Below, piece after piece: positions 1 through 10,295 of a DNA stretch of 64,000 bases. This DNA is from JAWKOK01 sp963765875 (GTDB taxonomy: Bacteria; Chloroflexota; Anaerolineae; Caldilineales; Caldilineaceae): assembly GCA_963765875.1 (NCBI GenBank), contig CAVXYK010000005.1, positions 1 through 64,000 on the forward strand, in the 5' to 3' direction. The number at the start of each line of letters is the position of its first letter. The stretch's first letter is position 1. Made by a program: the position numbers and the translations under genes. The notes under the pieces are model-generated. The model was not told the origin of the DNA. It searched no databases and saw only the letters and a list, made by a program, of their open reading frames with translations.

Positions 1-1593
1 GCCAAAGAGTTCCATATCGAGTGAATGACGCTGCCGCCCCCAGAGCACGCCGGTCTTGTCTGGATCCCAGCGGTCGTCATTATCGGGATGCCAGGCAAAG
101 GCAATCGCACTGACAATGGAAGGCCACATGCTTCGCAGCCACTCGGTATCTCCGCAGATCTTCCACTCCCGATAGACCTTCATCACATCACCAAAGTGGC
201 CATCGGCACAGGGGCGGAAGTCAGAGCGTTCACTGCCGATGGGGAGTTGCAGTCGGAAAGAGAGACCGCCGTCGGGTCGCTGGTTGAAGGCAAAGTTGGC
301 CTCACGCATGGAGCGTTCGAGTTTGGGAAAGAGGAAGGGCAACGCCTGTGCATAGTTCCAGACGTGAGTGCACGAAACCTTCGCAACAGCCGGCCGACGG
401 GTGACATCCTTCCCAGCCGTAGAACGTGCCATCCTCGAGACGCAACACGGTCGGACTCTTCAGCACAGAGATATTGGCCGAGACAGCGTCCAGCGCGGCG
501 TGTGGCAGATCAGAGGCAAAGAGCGCCTCTTTGAAGCGTTCCGTTTCGGCCCTCAGGCGAGTCCAATGCAACATGGCATAGGCCGCAGGCTTTCACGCGC
601 GTTTCCCCATTGCGTGGCGTAATAGTTCTTCCACGTCTTCTCCGGTGTAGACGAAGGTTCACAACATGCCCCATCGTCACAATCGCAGTCGCTGCCGCGG
701 TCGGTCGCTCCAGTAGTTCTCGCAGTTGGGAAAGCTCCAACTGATCAAGTACCGAACCGACTCTGTTTCACCGGGCGCCAGTGTGATGTGTGCGCACAAC
801 ATCCCCGTATTCTGATCGCCGGCCTCTGCGGGCGTGTACTGCCCATTCTGTAGCCTGCCCGGCTGGCAAAATCCCGCCAGTAGACTTCGAGATTGTCAAA
901 CCAGGCGCCGCGGAACCAAAATTGCTGCCAACTAACATCCCGGCTATCCGTGGTCGAGGCCAGATCGCCGTAGCGCACGTCGGCTGAGTCAACTGCGTCA
1001 GACGTCAAGTGCAGCGTCGTTCCTGTTTGTCCTGATGGATCGTGTTGATGTTGGGTGCGGCGAGCGAGTTGCTGAGAACACCGGCCAGTGAATAAGAGAC
1101 GGTCTGGGCGGTCGAGTTCGTTACCTCAATCTCGAAAAAGGCCACCGGGATCCCGGAATCATCGGCATTGAGCGGAATGAAGGGATTGAAAGCGCGCAAC
1201 TTAACATCGCCGGGAAAGTGATCGTCCACAAATGACAAATCCTGCTAGCGGAAACTCTCCCAGGAATTCCACGCTTCGAAAATGGGGCATTCCTGTCAGA
1301 TATTCCCGCCGTGGCCCCCAGCCAAAACCCCGGTAATTCGCACTCCCTCCCTCACCTGTATACGGTGCAGTCAGATCGCCATGTAGCACACGTGCATCGA
1401 GCAACTCACCATCCGCCTCGGCTTTGACGGCAAAGTGGGAAAAGCCGTTCACGCTGCCCTTGTTCGGTTTGTTGAAGATCTCCCAATCAATCAGTCGCCC
1501 ATTGCCTGCCAGGCCGATGCCGCCCGTGCCGATGCCGCCCAATGGGAAGCTGATCTGATTGGTCTTACTGCCAGTATACAAAAATCGATCCAT
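1..1593 (-). CDS. GH116-family beta-glycosidase, partial and frame-broken
   Basis: Leftward gene starting at ATG 1591-1593 behind a GAGGGAGA ribosome site and running off the left edge. The N-terminal piece shows the GH116/GBA2-type glycine-rich start (FPLGGIGTGGIGLAGNGR). Further pieces at 1005-1238, 745-1008 and 302-574 continue the same beta-rich N-terminal domain into the (alpha/alpha)6 catalytic part. Close to the edge the translated text HSLDMELFG resembles the region holding the GH116 catalytic glutamate. Family members cleave beta-glucosides, beta-xylosides or glucosylceramide-like substrates. At least four reading-frame breaks occur. The one near 1245 is closed by removing one base, so sequence error is as likely as decay. 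It is divergent from the sugar ABC transporter at 2109, which fits a shared role in glycoside use. The exact substrate cannot be read from this fragment. Confidence 0.8.
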
Positions 1594-2108
1594 CTCAATC
1601 TCCCTCTCCGGAAGTGACTATCACTTGGATATTGTTGTAATGAGGAGTTCCTGTCAGGCTACACGTACGTTCAGGCGAGCGCAACCACTCTTGTCGAAAT
1701 TATAGTCCATCACTGGTCCGTTGACCACGACAGTGTTGGGTACTCGCTCGAACTTCCTGGTATTTTCTAGTTCTCAATTGGGCGCTTCGTTGAGAGTTCA
1801 GCACTGCAGCTGGTCGACCTTGATTCTGTCCAAACCCTGCTATAGCTTGTTCGAAATTGCGGCTCTTCCAGAAAGGATTGTACCCGCTCCGCTGTGGCCT
1901 AACGGAACGGATCGAGTGGGAAACAGAGGATACTTCAAGGGGGTGTTGGTACTGATTCGAGACGATAGACAGTTGTGAAGGCCAATGATAAAATAGTTGG
2001 ACCATGCACTGAAGCGCTCTAGTTTCCCACACCGTTCCCACAACTCATCTTATTCCTGATCAGTCAAGCCGTTAATCCATTCAGTTCGCTATGAAAGGGA
2101 AACCCACT
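1594..2108. other. Divergent intergenic region, no gene seen
   Basis: About 515 bases between the leftward glycosidase and the rightward ABC transporter. The short open frames here have no recognisable protein character. It should hold the two divergent promoters, but I cannot pick a -35/-10 pair with confidence. A purine-rich stretch (AAAGGGAAA) just before 2109 serves as the ribosome site of the transporter gene. Confidence 0.5.
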
Positions 2109-3467
2109 ATGACAAAAAGAATTGTAACTCTGAGCCTGCTTGTGCTTGTGACCTTGCTATCCCAGCTTGCTCTGCACCAACGCACCGGCAGCACCGGCCG
2201 CAGACACGACTGCTGCGGAGCAGCCCGAGGCAACGCCGACGCCGATTGTGGCAGAATTTGGTGACGGTGACACGCAATTGGTCTATTGGCACCTCATGAC
2301 CGGCGCCGATGGCGTCACCATGCAGTCGATGGTTGAGTCATTCGTTGAAGCGAATCCCGATATTGCAGTGCGCATTGAATCCATGCCGGCAGGTATCTAC
2401 TACGATAAGCTGCTGACGTCGATGATCTCGACAGCGCGCCCGATCTATTCGTTGTCCACGAGTTTGCCACCGCCGGTATGGCACGTCAAAACGTGCTCGC
2501 GACACCAGCGATCTGTATGAATCAGGCGGCGGCTATCTGCCGGATGACGACTTCAAGCCCGAATTGCTTGAGCGATTGAACTATGAAGGCGTGCGCTATG
2601 GCGTTCCGCTCGATAACCTGGGCTGGGGAACCTGGATCAACCGTGATCTCTTCGAAGCTGCTGGCCTTGACCCGGACACCCCGCCTGCCGACGGAGTCGC
2701 GAGCTAATTGAGATGGCGCGCCAGTTGACCATCAACGCCAATGGCAACCATCCAGGCGACGAAGGGTTTGATCCCGCCAATGTGGAACAGTGGGGCATTG
2801 CCATCAACAATCCAAAGAACACATTCCAGAGTGTACTCTGGCAATTTGGCGGCGAGGTCTTTGATCAAGAGAATGCCCTGTTTGATTCTCCCGAGGCGCA
2901 GGCCGCTCTGCAATATATTTACGATCTGATTGCCGTGGAGCAGGTCGCACCGCCGCCTGCCGGGTTTGATGCGAATCAGGCGTTTGCCGCAGGTCAGCTT
3001 GCCATCCTTCCTCAGGGAACCTGGATGCTCAATTTCATGAATGGCACCGACGTCAACTGGGACGCCTGGCCGATGGTGCAGATGGGTTCGCAGTCAGGCA
3101 CACGCATGAGTAGTCACGTGCTACATATGCCACAGTCGTTGGACGGTGAACAGCTAGAAGCCGCAACACGCGTCTGGTCAACTACCTCTCTGATAATGGG
3201 CTGGCTTGGGCCGGATCTGGTCAGGTTCCGGCGCGTTTCTCGGTTCAGGAATCGCTCGATCCAGAAGCTGATCGGGCTGTCATCGTCTTTGCCGAGAGCT
3301 TCAACGAACAGGGGCGCTTGGAAGTACCCCATCCTCTGAAGCAGGAGATCGCCGCAGCTTGGGAACCTGAGATTGGCGGCGCCTGGGATAGTGTTACGTC
3401 AGTCGAGGAAGCACTGCAAACTGCTGATGAACGGGTTCAGGACGTTCTGGATCGTTACAACCGGTAA
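2109..3467 (+). CDS. Sugar ABC transporter substrate-binding lipoprotein (family 1), frame-broken
   Basis: Captures a sugar outside the membrane and delivers it to the two permeases downstream. The start ATG 2109 opens a basic, then hydrophobic signal peptide. After one break near 2170 it reaches the lipobox-like LSQLAC, followed by an Ala/Pro/Thr-rich linker. The body has the extracellular solute-binding family 1 pattern (YWHLMTGADG, PDLFVVHEFATAG, WINRDLFEAAGLDPDTPP, FAAGQLAILPQGTW). Breaks lie near 2170, 2440, 2500, 2695 and 3175; the reconstructed protein ends at TAA 3465-3467 after about 450 residues, normal for the family. No ATPase gene lies in this cluster. Such CUT1 systems often share a distant MsmX-type ATPase, which is an inference here. 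Confidence 0.85.
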
Positions 3468-3600
3468 TGGTCTTGAGCGTTTCATTTTGTTCACCGAATA
3501 TTGATCACCTTCCTAGCCTGGCTTCTCAAGTCTCTGCCAGGCTAGGAAGGCTTTTGAGTTCTATGTGACCCTCCATCAACCTGCGTGACCCCTGGCGGAA

Positions 3601-4542
3601 ATGAACATGACGACACGTAGCGACCATTCGCCGCCTGGTCAACCAGGCGGCAACTATACTGGAACCTGGAAGAACTGGCGTTGGTCTGCCGGTAACTTCC
3701 TTTTCGTGTTGCCGTTTATGACCCTCTTCACCATTTTCACGCTGATCCCCATCTTCTATAGCATGTACATGAGCTTGTTTGATTGGGAGATTTTGGCCAA
3801 AGAGCACACGTTCATTGGGTTCCAGAACTATATCGATCTGGCAGACGACAGCCTGTGGTGGCTGAGCCTACGCAACACAATGCTCTTCGCCTTTATGACG
3901 GCAATCGGCAATACAGTCTTTGCACTGGTCATCGCCATGGGCGTCGATCAGCCACTACGCGGCCGGGATTTCCTGAGAACGGTCTTCTACTCGCCAGTGG
4001 TGCTCTCGGTGGCGGTCATGGCGATTGTCCTCGGCTGGATGATGAATACCCAATTCGGTATCTTGAACTATATGCTGGCCTGGGTCGGCATACCGCCCAT
4101 CCCGTGGCTTGCCACCAGCCGCACCGTGATCCCGTCCTTGAGCTTAGCAACCATCTGGTGGACCTTCGGCTTCCCCATGCTGATATACCTTGCGGGATTG
4201 CAGAATATCCCCAACAGCCTCTACGAGGCCGCCGGTATTGATGGCGCTGGTACGTGGGCCAAGACTCGCTTCATCACACTGCCCCTATTACGTCCTGTCA
4301 TACTATTCGTTGCCATCACCCAACTGATCTCCCACTTCAAAATCTTCGGGCAGCCCTACATCATGACGGAAGGAGGCCCCGGTCGATCATCCTTCATGGT
4401 ACTCATGTACCTCTATCAGACCGCATGGCGCTTCTATCGTATGGGGTATGGCTCGGCCATTGCCATTGGATTGGCTATGGTGATCCTCTTTTTTACGCTC
4501 ATCCAGTTGCGGGTCTTCCGCACTGACTCCGTGGAGTATTGA
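3601..4542 (+). CDS. Sugar ABC transporter permease, MalF/UgpA type
   Basis: Intact 313-residue inner-membrane permease of the CUT1 sugar importer family. It has about six hydrophobic segments (the first at roughly 35-55) and the EAA cytoplasmic loop that contacts the ATPase (LYEAAGIDGAGTWAKTRFIT near residue 205-225). Length fits MalF/UgpA proteins without the large periplasmic insert. It follows the binding protein by 133 bases, and its stop lies 2 bases before the ATG of the second permease, so the two are co-translated. Substrate unknown; the neighbouring glycosidase and sulfatase suggest a glycan-derived oligosaccharide. Confidence 0.93.
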   Translation: MNMTTRSDHSPPGQPGGNYTGTWKNWRWSAGNFLFVLPFMTLFTIFTLIPIFYSMYMSLFDWEILAKEHTFIGFQNYIDLADDSLWWLSLRNTMLFAFMTAIGNTVFALVIAMGVDQPLRGRDFLRTVFYSPVVLSVAVMAIVLGWMMNTQFGILNYMLAWVGIPPIPWLATSRTVIPSLSLATIWWTFGFPMLIYLAGLQNIPNSLYEAAGIDGAGTWAKTRFITLPLLRPVILFVAITQLISHFKIFGQPYIMTEGGPGRSSFMVLMYLYQTAWRFYRMGYGSAIAIGLAMVILFFTLIQLRVFRTDSVEY

Positions 4543-4544
4543 GC

Positions 4545-5428
4545 ATGGCTGCGACTTCGACTGTCTCTCCTCAATCCGAACGCCAAATCAGACGATTTCG
4601 AAGGCCATCCCTCAGTAGCGTTGCTCTCTATTTAATCCTTTTCCTCCTGGCAATTACTGTGGGTTTTCCGTTCTATTGGATGCTGGTTCTGTCATTCACG
4701 CCCGAATCGATATTTACCAATGGCTTTGCAACTCCTTCCCACCGCACCCACGTTGGAGAACTATCAGCTACTCTTTGCCCGGCCGGACCTTCAGATTCCT
4801 CGCTGGTTCGTGAATAGCCTCTTCATTGCCACACTCGAGACCTGTCTGGGTATTTTCGTCTGTAGTATGGCCGCATACGGATTTGCCCGTCTTGAGTTTC
4901 CGTTGCGTGACAAGATGTTCTTACTCGCTTCTATTTGCGTTGATGGTGCCATTCCAGGTTACGCTGATTCCAACCTTCTTATTGGTACGTCGCCTTGGTT
5001 GGCTAGACAGCTACGCCGGCGTAATCTGGCCGGGTGTCGCCGGTGTCTTCAGCGTCTTTCTACTGCGTCAGTTCTTCTTGAGCGTACCACACGAACTGGA
5101 GGAGTCGGCCTTGCTGGATGGCGCCGGACGCTTCCGTATCTACTGGCAGATTGTCCTGCCATTGACGCGCTCCGGGCTGGTAGCTCTAACGATTTTTCTT
5201 TTCCTTGGCTCCTGGAACAACCTGTTCTGGCCGCTGATCGTACTGAATCGTCTTGAGATGCGTACATTGACGGTCGGACTGACCGTACTCCAAGGCACCT
5301 ATAGCACCGATCAGATGGGGATGGTGATGTCCGGCGCAGCCATCGCGAGTATTCCGATTTTGGTTTTCTACGCCATCTTTCAGCGTCAAATTTTGAAAAG
5401 CATCATGCTGACTGGCCTCAAGGGATAG
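4545..5428 (+). CDS. Sugar ABC transporter permease, MalG/UgpE type, frame-broken
   Basis: Second membrane subunit of the importer. ATG 4545 is preferred over the upstream TTG 4539, which overlaps the previous stop. Reading requires switching frame near 4720 and near 4940. At both places removing one base restores the family sequence (TLENYQLLF, then LLFALMVPFQVTLIPTFLL). The EAA loop is visible as ESALLDGAGRFRIYWQIVLP and the protein ends with the usual LKSIMLTGLKG tail. Corrected length is about 293 residues, normal for MalG-like subunits. The downstream sulfatase begins 7 bases after the stop, so the sulfatase belongs to this operon. Confidence 0.88.
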
Positions 5429-5435
5429 ACATACT

Positions 5436-6857
5436 GTGACTAACTCCAAACGACCCAATCTAATCTACGTCTTCGCCGACCAACTACGCTACCAATCATG
5501 CGGCTTCGCCGGAGACGCCAAAGCTATCACACCCAACATGGATCGACTGGCGACCGAAAGCGTCAACTTCGTCAATACCGTCGCAGTCTCGCCCATGTGC
5601 GCGCCCTATCGGGCCTCGCTCTTTACCGGCAAGTACACCAGCAGCACAGGCATGGTCATCAACGAGATCCGTCTCAACCCAAATCATCACGTTGGTCTGG
5701 GTCAGGTGTTGACCGAGGGTGGCTACGACACCTACTACATCGGCAAGTGGCATCTGTGGGCCAATCAACTGGGCAATCACGATGATCCCAGTAACTCGTT
5801 CACGCCCCGGGGCAAGCATCGCCTGGGCTGGGACGGATTTTGGGCGGCCTATGGTTTCCATCACGAGTACTACGATCAGTATTATCACACCGAGAGTCCA
5901 GAGAAGATCATCATCGAGGGCTATGAGCCGGATGGACAGACCGATCTGGCCATCAAGAAGCTGGCTGAAGCCGCCGAGAACGACGCTCCCTTCGCCATGG
6001 TCCTCTCACTAGGCACGCCCCACGACCCGTGGGGACAGGACAATGTACCGCCTGAGTATCTTGCGCTCTTCAAGGATGTCGACTTCCCGCTACCGCCCAA
6101 CTACAAGCCCGAGAACGATCCGCGTGGCGATGCCTGGGCCTCGCTCAGCCCCGAGCAGCGGGCAGAACTGGGTGAGTGGATGCGCGTCTACTACGCCATG
6201 ACAGCCAATCTGGATTGGAATTTGGGCCGGCTCATGGACGCAGTCGACGAGTTGGGGTTGAGCGAGGAGACGATCTTCATCTTCACGTCGGACCATGGCG
6301 AGATGTTCGGCGCGCAGGGACGCCGCGCCAAGAACATCTTCTACGAGGAGGCCATCCGCCTGCCCTTCCTGCTGCGCTGGCCCGGCCATGTCGCGCCCGG
6401 CAGCGTCTCAGATGTCTGCCTGAACACACCGGACATCATGCCGACATTGCTCTCGCTGGTCAGGTTGCCGATTCCCGAGGGCGTCGAGGGCACGGATCTA
6501 AGCCATTGCGCCCTGGATCAGCCGGGACCGGAGCCGGAGGCGGCTTTCCTGCAAGGCATGGGTGCGACGGCCATCTACGAGGACGGCCACGAATGGCGTG
6601 CCATGCGCGACAAACGCTTCACCTATGCCCGTTATCGCGACAACAATGCCGGCAACGAACTGCTCTTCGACAACGTGACCGACCCCTATCAAAAAACCAA
6701 TCTGGTCGATGATCCCGCCTACGCTGAGACGCTTACCCGCTTCCGCATTATGCTTCAGCAACGCATGGACGAACTGAACGACACCTTTGAATCCTGCACC
6801 TGGTATCGCGATCATTGGACGAAAGATCGCCTGATCCTGCGTACAGCGACCGCGTGA
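5436..6857 (+). CDS. Sulfatase (arylsulfatase-type, formylglycine-dependent)
   Basis: 473-residue type I sulfatase of the alkaline-phosphatase superfamily, starting at GTG 5436. The modification motif C-x-P-x-R is present as CAPYR (Cys55), which must be converted to formylglycine by a maturase not encoded in this window. Metal-binding features are the N-terminal Asp in the YVFADQ segment and the later FIFTSDHGEMFG with Asp-His. There is no signal peptide, so it probably acts in the cytoplasm on substrates brought in by the transporter encoded just upstream (7-base gap). It cleaves sulfate esters, but the sugar or aryl substrate is not evident. Confidence 0.93.
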   Translation: MTNSKRPNLIYVFADQLRYQSCGFAGDAKAITPNMDRLATESVNFVNTVAVSPMCAPYRASLFTGKYTSSTGMVINEIRLNPNHHVGLGQVLTEGGYDTYYIGKWHLWANQLGNHDDPSNSFTPRGKHRLGWDGFWAAYGFHHEYYDQYYHTESPEKIIIEGYEPDGQTDLAIKKLAEAAENDAPFAMVLSLGTPHDPWGQDNVPPEYLALFKDVDFPLPPNYKPENDPRGDAWASLSPEQRAELGEWMRVYYAMTANLDWNLGRLMDAVDELGLSEETIFIFTSDHGEMFGAQGRRAKNIFYEEAIRLPFLLRWPGHVAPGSVSDVCLNTPDIMPTLLSLVRLPIPEGVEGTDLSHCALDQPGPEPEAAFLQGMGATAIYEDGHEWRAMRDKRFTYARYRDNNAGNELLFDNVTDPYQKTNLVDDPAYAETLTRFRIMLQQRMDELNDTFESCTWYRDHWTKDRLILRTATA

Positions 6858-6893
6858 CCATCTGAATCAGGGAGCCGGTCATCAGAACCGTAG

Positions 6894-7083
6894 GGACAGG
6901 GCAGTCTCCCCAGACAGATGCTCATCGGCAACTCATCCATTGGCAATGACAGAAAGTCATATCCTAAACTCATACGGACTGCCCTGTCCGCATACAGGCA
7001 ATGTCTCAATGGGGTAGCGGACAAGGCATTCCCAGACATGTATTGCCGGATCTCCGATGCACTGATTGGGGAATGCCTTGTCC
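6894..7083. repeat. Two adjacent inverted repeats (GGACAGGGCAGTC and GGACAAGGCATTCCC)
   Basis: Within the 348-base gap before recQ are two perfect inverted pairs. The first has 13-base arms at 6894-6906 and 6977-6989; the second has 15-base arms at 7019-7033 and 7069-7083. Both arm sequences share the word GGACARGGCA, so they look like two copies of one family. A related stretch with CCTTGTCCCTGCC and CGTCCCTACG lies after the symporter gene at about 47150-47205. They could act as RNA hairpins or be small non-autonomous elements. An upstream extension of the recQ reading frame passes through them but is not coding. Confidence 0.75.
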
Positions 7084-7205
7084 CTACGCTCTGTCATGAT
7101 GCCCCGAACCTGAGATGCCCCGTCAGTTCAAGACCTTTTGACATTGTCAACGGTCGTGCTATGCTCACGGTATCCTACCGATCAACCAACAGAAAAAGGA
7201 TACCC

Positions 7206-10200
7206 ATGACCGACACGACACCATCCCCCGAACCTGTCAATCCAAAAAACGCGCCCCCCACCGACACCATTCCGATCTACACGATTGGCTATGGCGCACG
7301 CGACATCGAATCGCTTATCGAACTGCTTCTAGCCTATCAGATTGCCTTCCTGATCGACGTACGCAGCGAACCGTATTCACGCTACAAGCCTGAATTCTCA
7401 AAGGCTGCATTGCAAGCGTCACTGGCCCAGGCCGGTATTCGCTACGTCTTCATGGGCGACCAGCTTGGCGGGCGTCCAAAGGATAAAGAGTGCTATGTCG
7501 ATGGTAAAATTGACTACGAGTTAGTCCTGGAGATGCCCTTCTACCAGGCCGGTATCGAACGATTGCAGAAGGCGTTCGATCAGCAACAGCGTGTTGCGCT
7601 CATGTGCAGCGAGGGCAAGCCGGAGCAATGCCACCGCAGCAAACTGATCGGCGATACGTTGGATCAGTTAGACGTTGATGTGGTGCACATCGATGAAAAC
7701 GGTGAGTTAAAGAGCCAGGACGAGATACTGAGCAGACTGGATCCAGATCCGGCAAACGGCAGTCTACCGAATGCCAATCAGCCCGGTCTTTTTGACACGC
7801 TGTCTTCATCGCAATCGTCACCCTCCCCACCAAATAACGAGTCGCCTGAATCCTATCCCCCTGCACAGGATACGCTTCCCGAAGAGCCGCCCTTTCCCGA
7901 TCCCGAATTCCCCGACTTCGATCCCAACGACTATGACCAGAGCTATGCAGCCTCATTCGATGATGGCCCGCCGCCGGATATGGCCGCCCAACAGACATTG
8001 CCGGCAGTCAAGCCGCAACTCGATGCGGAGGGCGATGCACTAACCGGCCTGCCGGATGATCCGATGGCAGCGGCGCGCAGCACGCTCAAGTCGGTCTTCG
8101 GCTATGATGATTTCTGGCCGCTACAGGCTGAGAGCATCGCCAATATCTTCAAGCGCCGAGACACATTGATCATCATGCCGACCGGCGGCGGCAAGTCGCT
8201 CTGTTTCCAACTGCCGGCGCTGATCTTTCCAGGAATGAGCGTGGTGGTCTCGCCGCTGATTTCGCTGATGCAGGACCAGGTCTCCCAACTACTCGACTCA
8301 GGTGTGGCCGCGGCCTACATCAACAGCACGCTGGCCTATGCCGAGCAGACGCGTATCATGCAGCAAGCGCGCAACGGCGAGATCAAGCTGCTCTACATGG
8401 CCCCGGAAACACTGCTCCGCCCGGAGATGCTGGTGCTCCTCGATGATTGCAAGATCGACTGCCTGGCCATCGATGAAGCCCACTGTATCTCATCCTGGGG
8501 ACACGACTTCCGGCCCGAGTATCGCCAGTTGCGCTCGGTGCGAGACCGGCTGCCCCAGGCTATCTGCGTGGCGCTGACCGCCACGGCCACGCCGCGCGTG
8601 CAGACCGATATTGCCGAGATCCTCGGTTTCTCGGCAGAGAATGCCTTCATCGGCAGCTTCAACCGCGAGAATCTTTTTTTGTCTGCCGAGCCACGGCTGG
8701 ACGGCATGGGTCAGTTGCTCAACTTCCTCTCCAACCACCGAGAACAGTCAGGCATCATCTACTGCAGCACGCGCAAGGATGTCGAGGGCGTAGCCTATCG
8801 ACTGGGACAACTCGGCTGGTCTGCATTGCCCTACCACGCCGGTCTCGACAGCGGGACTCGACGGAAGAACCAGGAAGATTGGGTGCGTGACAACGTGCCC
8901 ATCATGGTGGCAACGGTGGCCTTCGGCATGGGCATCGACAAGTCGAATGTGCGCTTCGTGGCTCACTACAATCTGCCCCAAAGCGTCGAGAACTACTACC
9001 AGGAGATCGGCCGTGCGGGGCGTGACGGTCTGCGCTCCGACTGTCTGCTGCTCTACAGCGTCGCCGACATGATGACCCAGCGCTTCTTCATCGACTCGGG
9101 CGCCGAGTCGGAGAAGGCGGGGCGCTCGGCGCGCTTGCAGGCCATGTGGCGCTATGCCGAGGCTCAGGACTGCCGGCGCATTCCCCTGCTGGCCTACTTC
9201 GGCGAGACGCTGGCCGAGCCCTGCGGCCACTGCGACGGCTGTCTGCGCTCCAGCGACGATGCCGATCAGGTCGACGTGACGGTAGAGGCTCAGAAATTCC
9301 TCTCTTGCGTCAAGCGCACGGGCGAACGCTTCGGCGCCTCTCACATCATCAACGTGTTGCGCGGCTCCCAGGCCAAGAAGATCCTCCAGTTTGGCCATGA
9401 CAAGCTGTCGACCTACGCCATCGGTGTTGACCACTCGACGGCGGAGTGGAAGGATCTGGCTCAGCAGTTCATTGCCAAAGGATTGCTGGAACAGGACATG
9501 AAGTACGGGTCGCTGCAACTGACCGATCAGGGCTACAACGTGCTCCAGGGCGAGACAGTGACGATCAGGCAACGGGCGATGCCGGTCTCGTCTTCAACGT
9601 CTGCGGCAGGGACAGCATCCGTCCCTCAGGACATCGAACTGTTTAACCAGTTGCGAGCGCTGCGCAAGCAATTGGCTGACGAGGTCAATCTACCGGCCTA
9701 CATCGTCTTCTCCGACCGGGCATTGGTGGAGATGGCGACCTATTTCCCTCAGAACGAAGGCCAGTTGTTGGCCATCAATGGCGTTGGCGACAAGAAGCTG
9801 GAGCGCTATGGCGAGCCGTTCTTGGAGCTGCTCAAAACCTATTGCGGTGAGCGGGAGATCCAGCCGGTGGCCAAGGGCGCCCCCATGCGCGCCGCACGAC
9901 CCATGTCGACGCCGGGCAAGAAACGATTCGAGGAGGTCGGCGAACGATTCGTAGCAGGCGAGTCGGTCGAGGAAATCCGCGCCAGCTACAATGTCAAGAT
10001 CAGCACCGTGATCCAGAACCTGGCCCGCTATCAGCAGGCGGGCTATGAGGTCGACGGCCGGCGAGCGATTGAATGCTCGACGCTGGAGGCGGATGGTCAG
10101 GAGCGGGTCTTTGCCGCTTTCGAGGAGCTAGGCGTCGAGCGCTTGGCCCCGGTCTATGAGGCGCTGGGCCAGCAGATTTCGTATGATGAACTGCATCTGT

Positions 10201-10238
10201 TGCGCTTCGTCTATATCAGTCGGAATTCGCAGTTTTGA
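7206..10238 (+). CDS. recQ: DUF488-RecQ fusion: RecQ-family ATP-dependent DNA helicase with N-terminal DUF488 domain
   Basis: 1010 residues from ATG 7206 (AAAAAGGA ribosome site); an in-frame start at 6918 would only translate intergenic repeats. Residues about 20-170 form a DUF488 domain (IYTIGYGARD, LIDVRSEPYSRYKPEF, and CSEGKPEQCHR from Cys134). A Pro/Asp/Glu-rich linker follows to about 290. Then comes a complete RecQ: Walker A GGGKS with Lys330, DEAH at 423-426, helicase C with the QEIGRAGRDG motif, a zinc-binding module with CGHCDGC, an RQC winged helix, an HRDC domain at about 808-885, and a C-terminal helix-turn-helix segment. RecQ unwinds 3'-tailed, forked and G4 DNA in recombination and fork repair. 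DUF488 has no settled biochemical role. The short stretch near 9605-9630 between RQC and HRDC resembles a dispersed repeat. It stands alone between sulfatase and ATPase genes. Confidence 0.95.
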   Translation: MTDTTPSPEPVNPKNAPPTDTIPIYTIGYGARDIESLIELLLAYQIAFLIDVRSEPYSRYKPEFSKAALQASLAQAGIRYVFMGDQLGGRPKDKECYVDGKIDYELVLEMPFYQAGIERLQKAFDQQQRVALMCSEGKPEQCHRSKLIGDTLDQLDVDVVHIDENGELKSQDEILSRLDPDPANGSLPNANQPGLFDTLSSSQSSPSPPNNESPESYPPAQDTLPEEPPFPDPEFPDFDPNDYDQSYAASFDDGPPPDMAAQQTLPAVKPQLDAEGDALTGLPDDPMAAARSTLKSVFGYDDFWPLQAESIANIFKRRDTLIIMPTGGGKSLCFQLPALIFPGMSVVVSPLISLMQDQVSQLLDSGVAAAYINSTLAYAEQTRIMQQARNGEIKLLYMAPETLLRPEMLVLLDDCKIDCLAIDEAHCISSWGHDFRPEYRQLRSVRDRLPQAICVALTATATPRVQTDIAEILGFSAENAFIGSFNRENLFLSAEPRLDGMGQLLNFLSNHREQSGIIYCSTRKDVEGVAYRLGQLGWSALPYHAGLDSGTRRKNQEDWVRDNVPIMVATVAFGMGIDKSNVRFVAHYNLPQSVENYYQEIGRAGRDGLRSDCLLLYSVADMMTQRFFIDSGAESEKAGRSARLQAMWRYAEAQDCRRIPLLAYFGETLAEPCGHCDGCLRSSDDADQVDVTVEAQKFLSCVKRTGERFGASHIINVLRGSQAKKILQFGHDKLSTYAIGVDHSTAEWKDLAQQFIAKGLLEQDMKYGSLQLTDQGYNVLQGETVTIRQRAMPVSSSTSAAGTASVPQDIELFNQLRALRKQLADEVNLPAYIVFSDRALVEMATYFPQNEGQLLAINGVGDKKLERYGEPFLELLKTYCGEREIQPVAKGAPMRAARPMSTPGKKRFEEVGERFVAGESVEEIRASYNVKISTVIQNLARYQQAGYEVDGRRAIECSTLEADGQERVFAAFEELGVERLAPVYEALGQQISYDELHLLRFVYISRNSQF

Positions 10239-10266
10239 CACGCCACAACCGATTATACATCGAAAA

Positions 10267-10288
10267 TATAATGTTTTTCATGTATACT
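10267..10288 (+). promoter_or_regulatory. Candidate AT-rich promoter, possibly leaderless
   Basis: TATAAT at 10267-10272 and TATACT at 10283-10288 sit in an unusually AT-rich stretch just before ATG 10296. If TATACT is the -10 element, transcription would begin at or within a base or two of the ATG, giving a leaderless mRNA. No Shine-Dalgarno sequence is present, which agrees with that. A good -35 is not evident. Confidence 0.45.
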
Positions 10289-10295
10289 AATAACT

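Noticed and set aside
1700..2041. 113-codon minus-strand frame in the first intergenic region
   Set aside because: Residue composition is not protein-like, there is no ribosome site, and the overlapping opposite-strand frame is equally open.
6918..7205. In-frame upstream extension of the recQ gene (96 codons)
   Set aside because: It translates through inverted repeats and gives no family-like text; ATG 7206 has a ribosome site and begins the natural N-terminus.
8748..9572. 274-codon frame antisense to the RecQ C-terminal region
   Set aside because: No motif, opposite to strongly conserved helicase sequence, no ribosome site.
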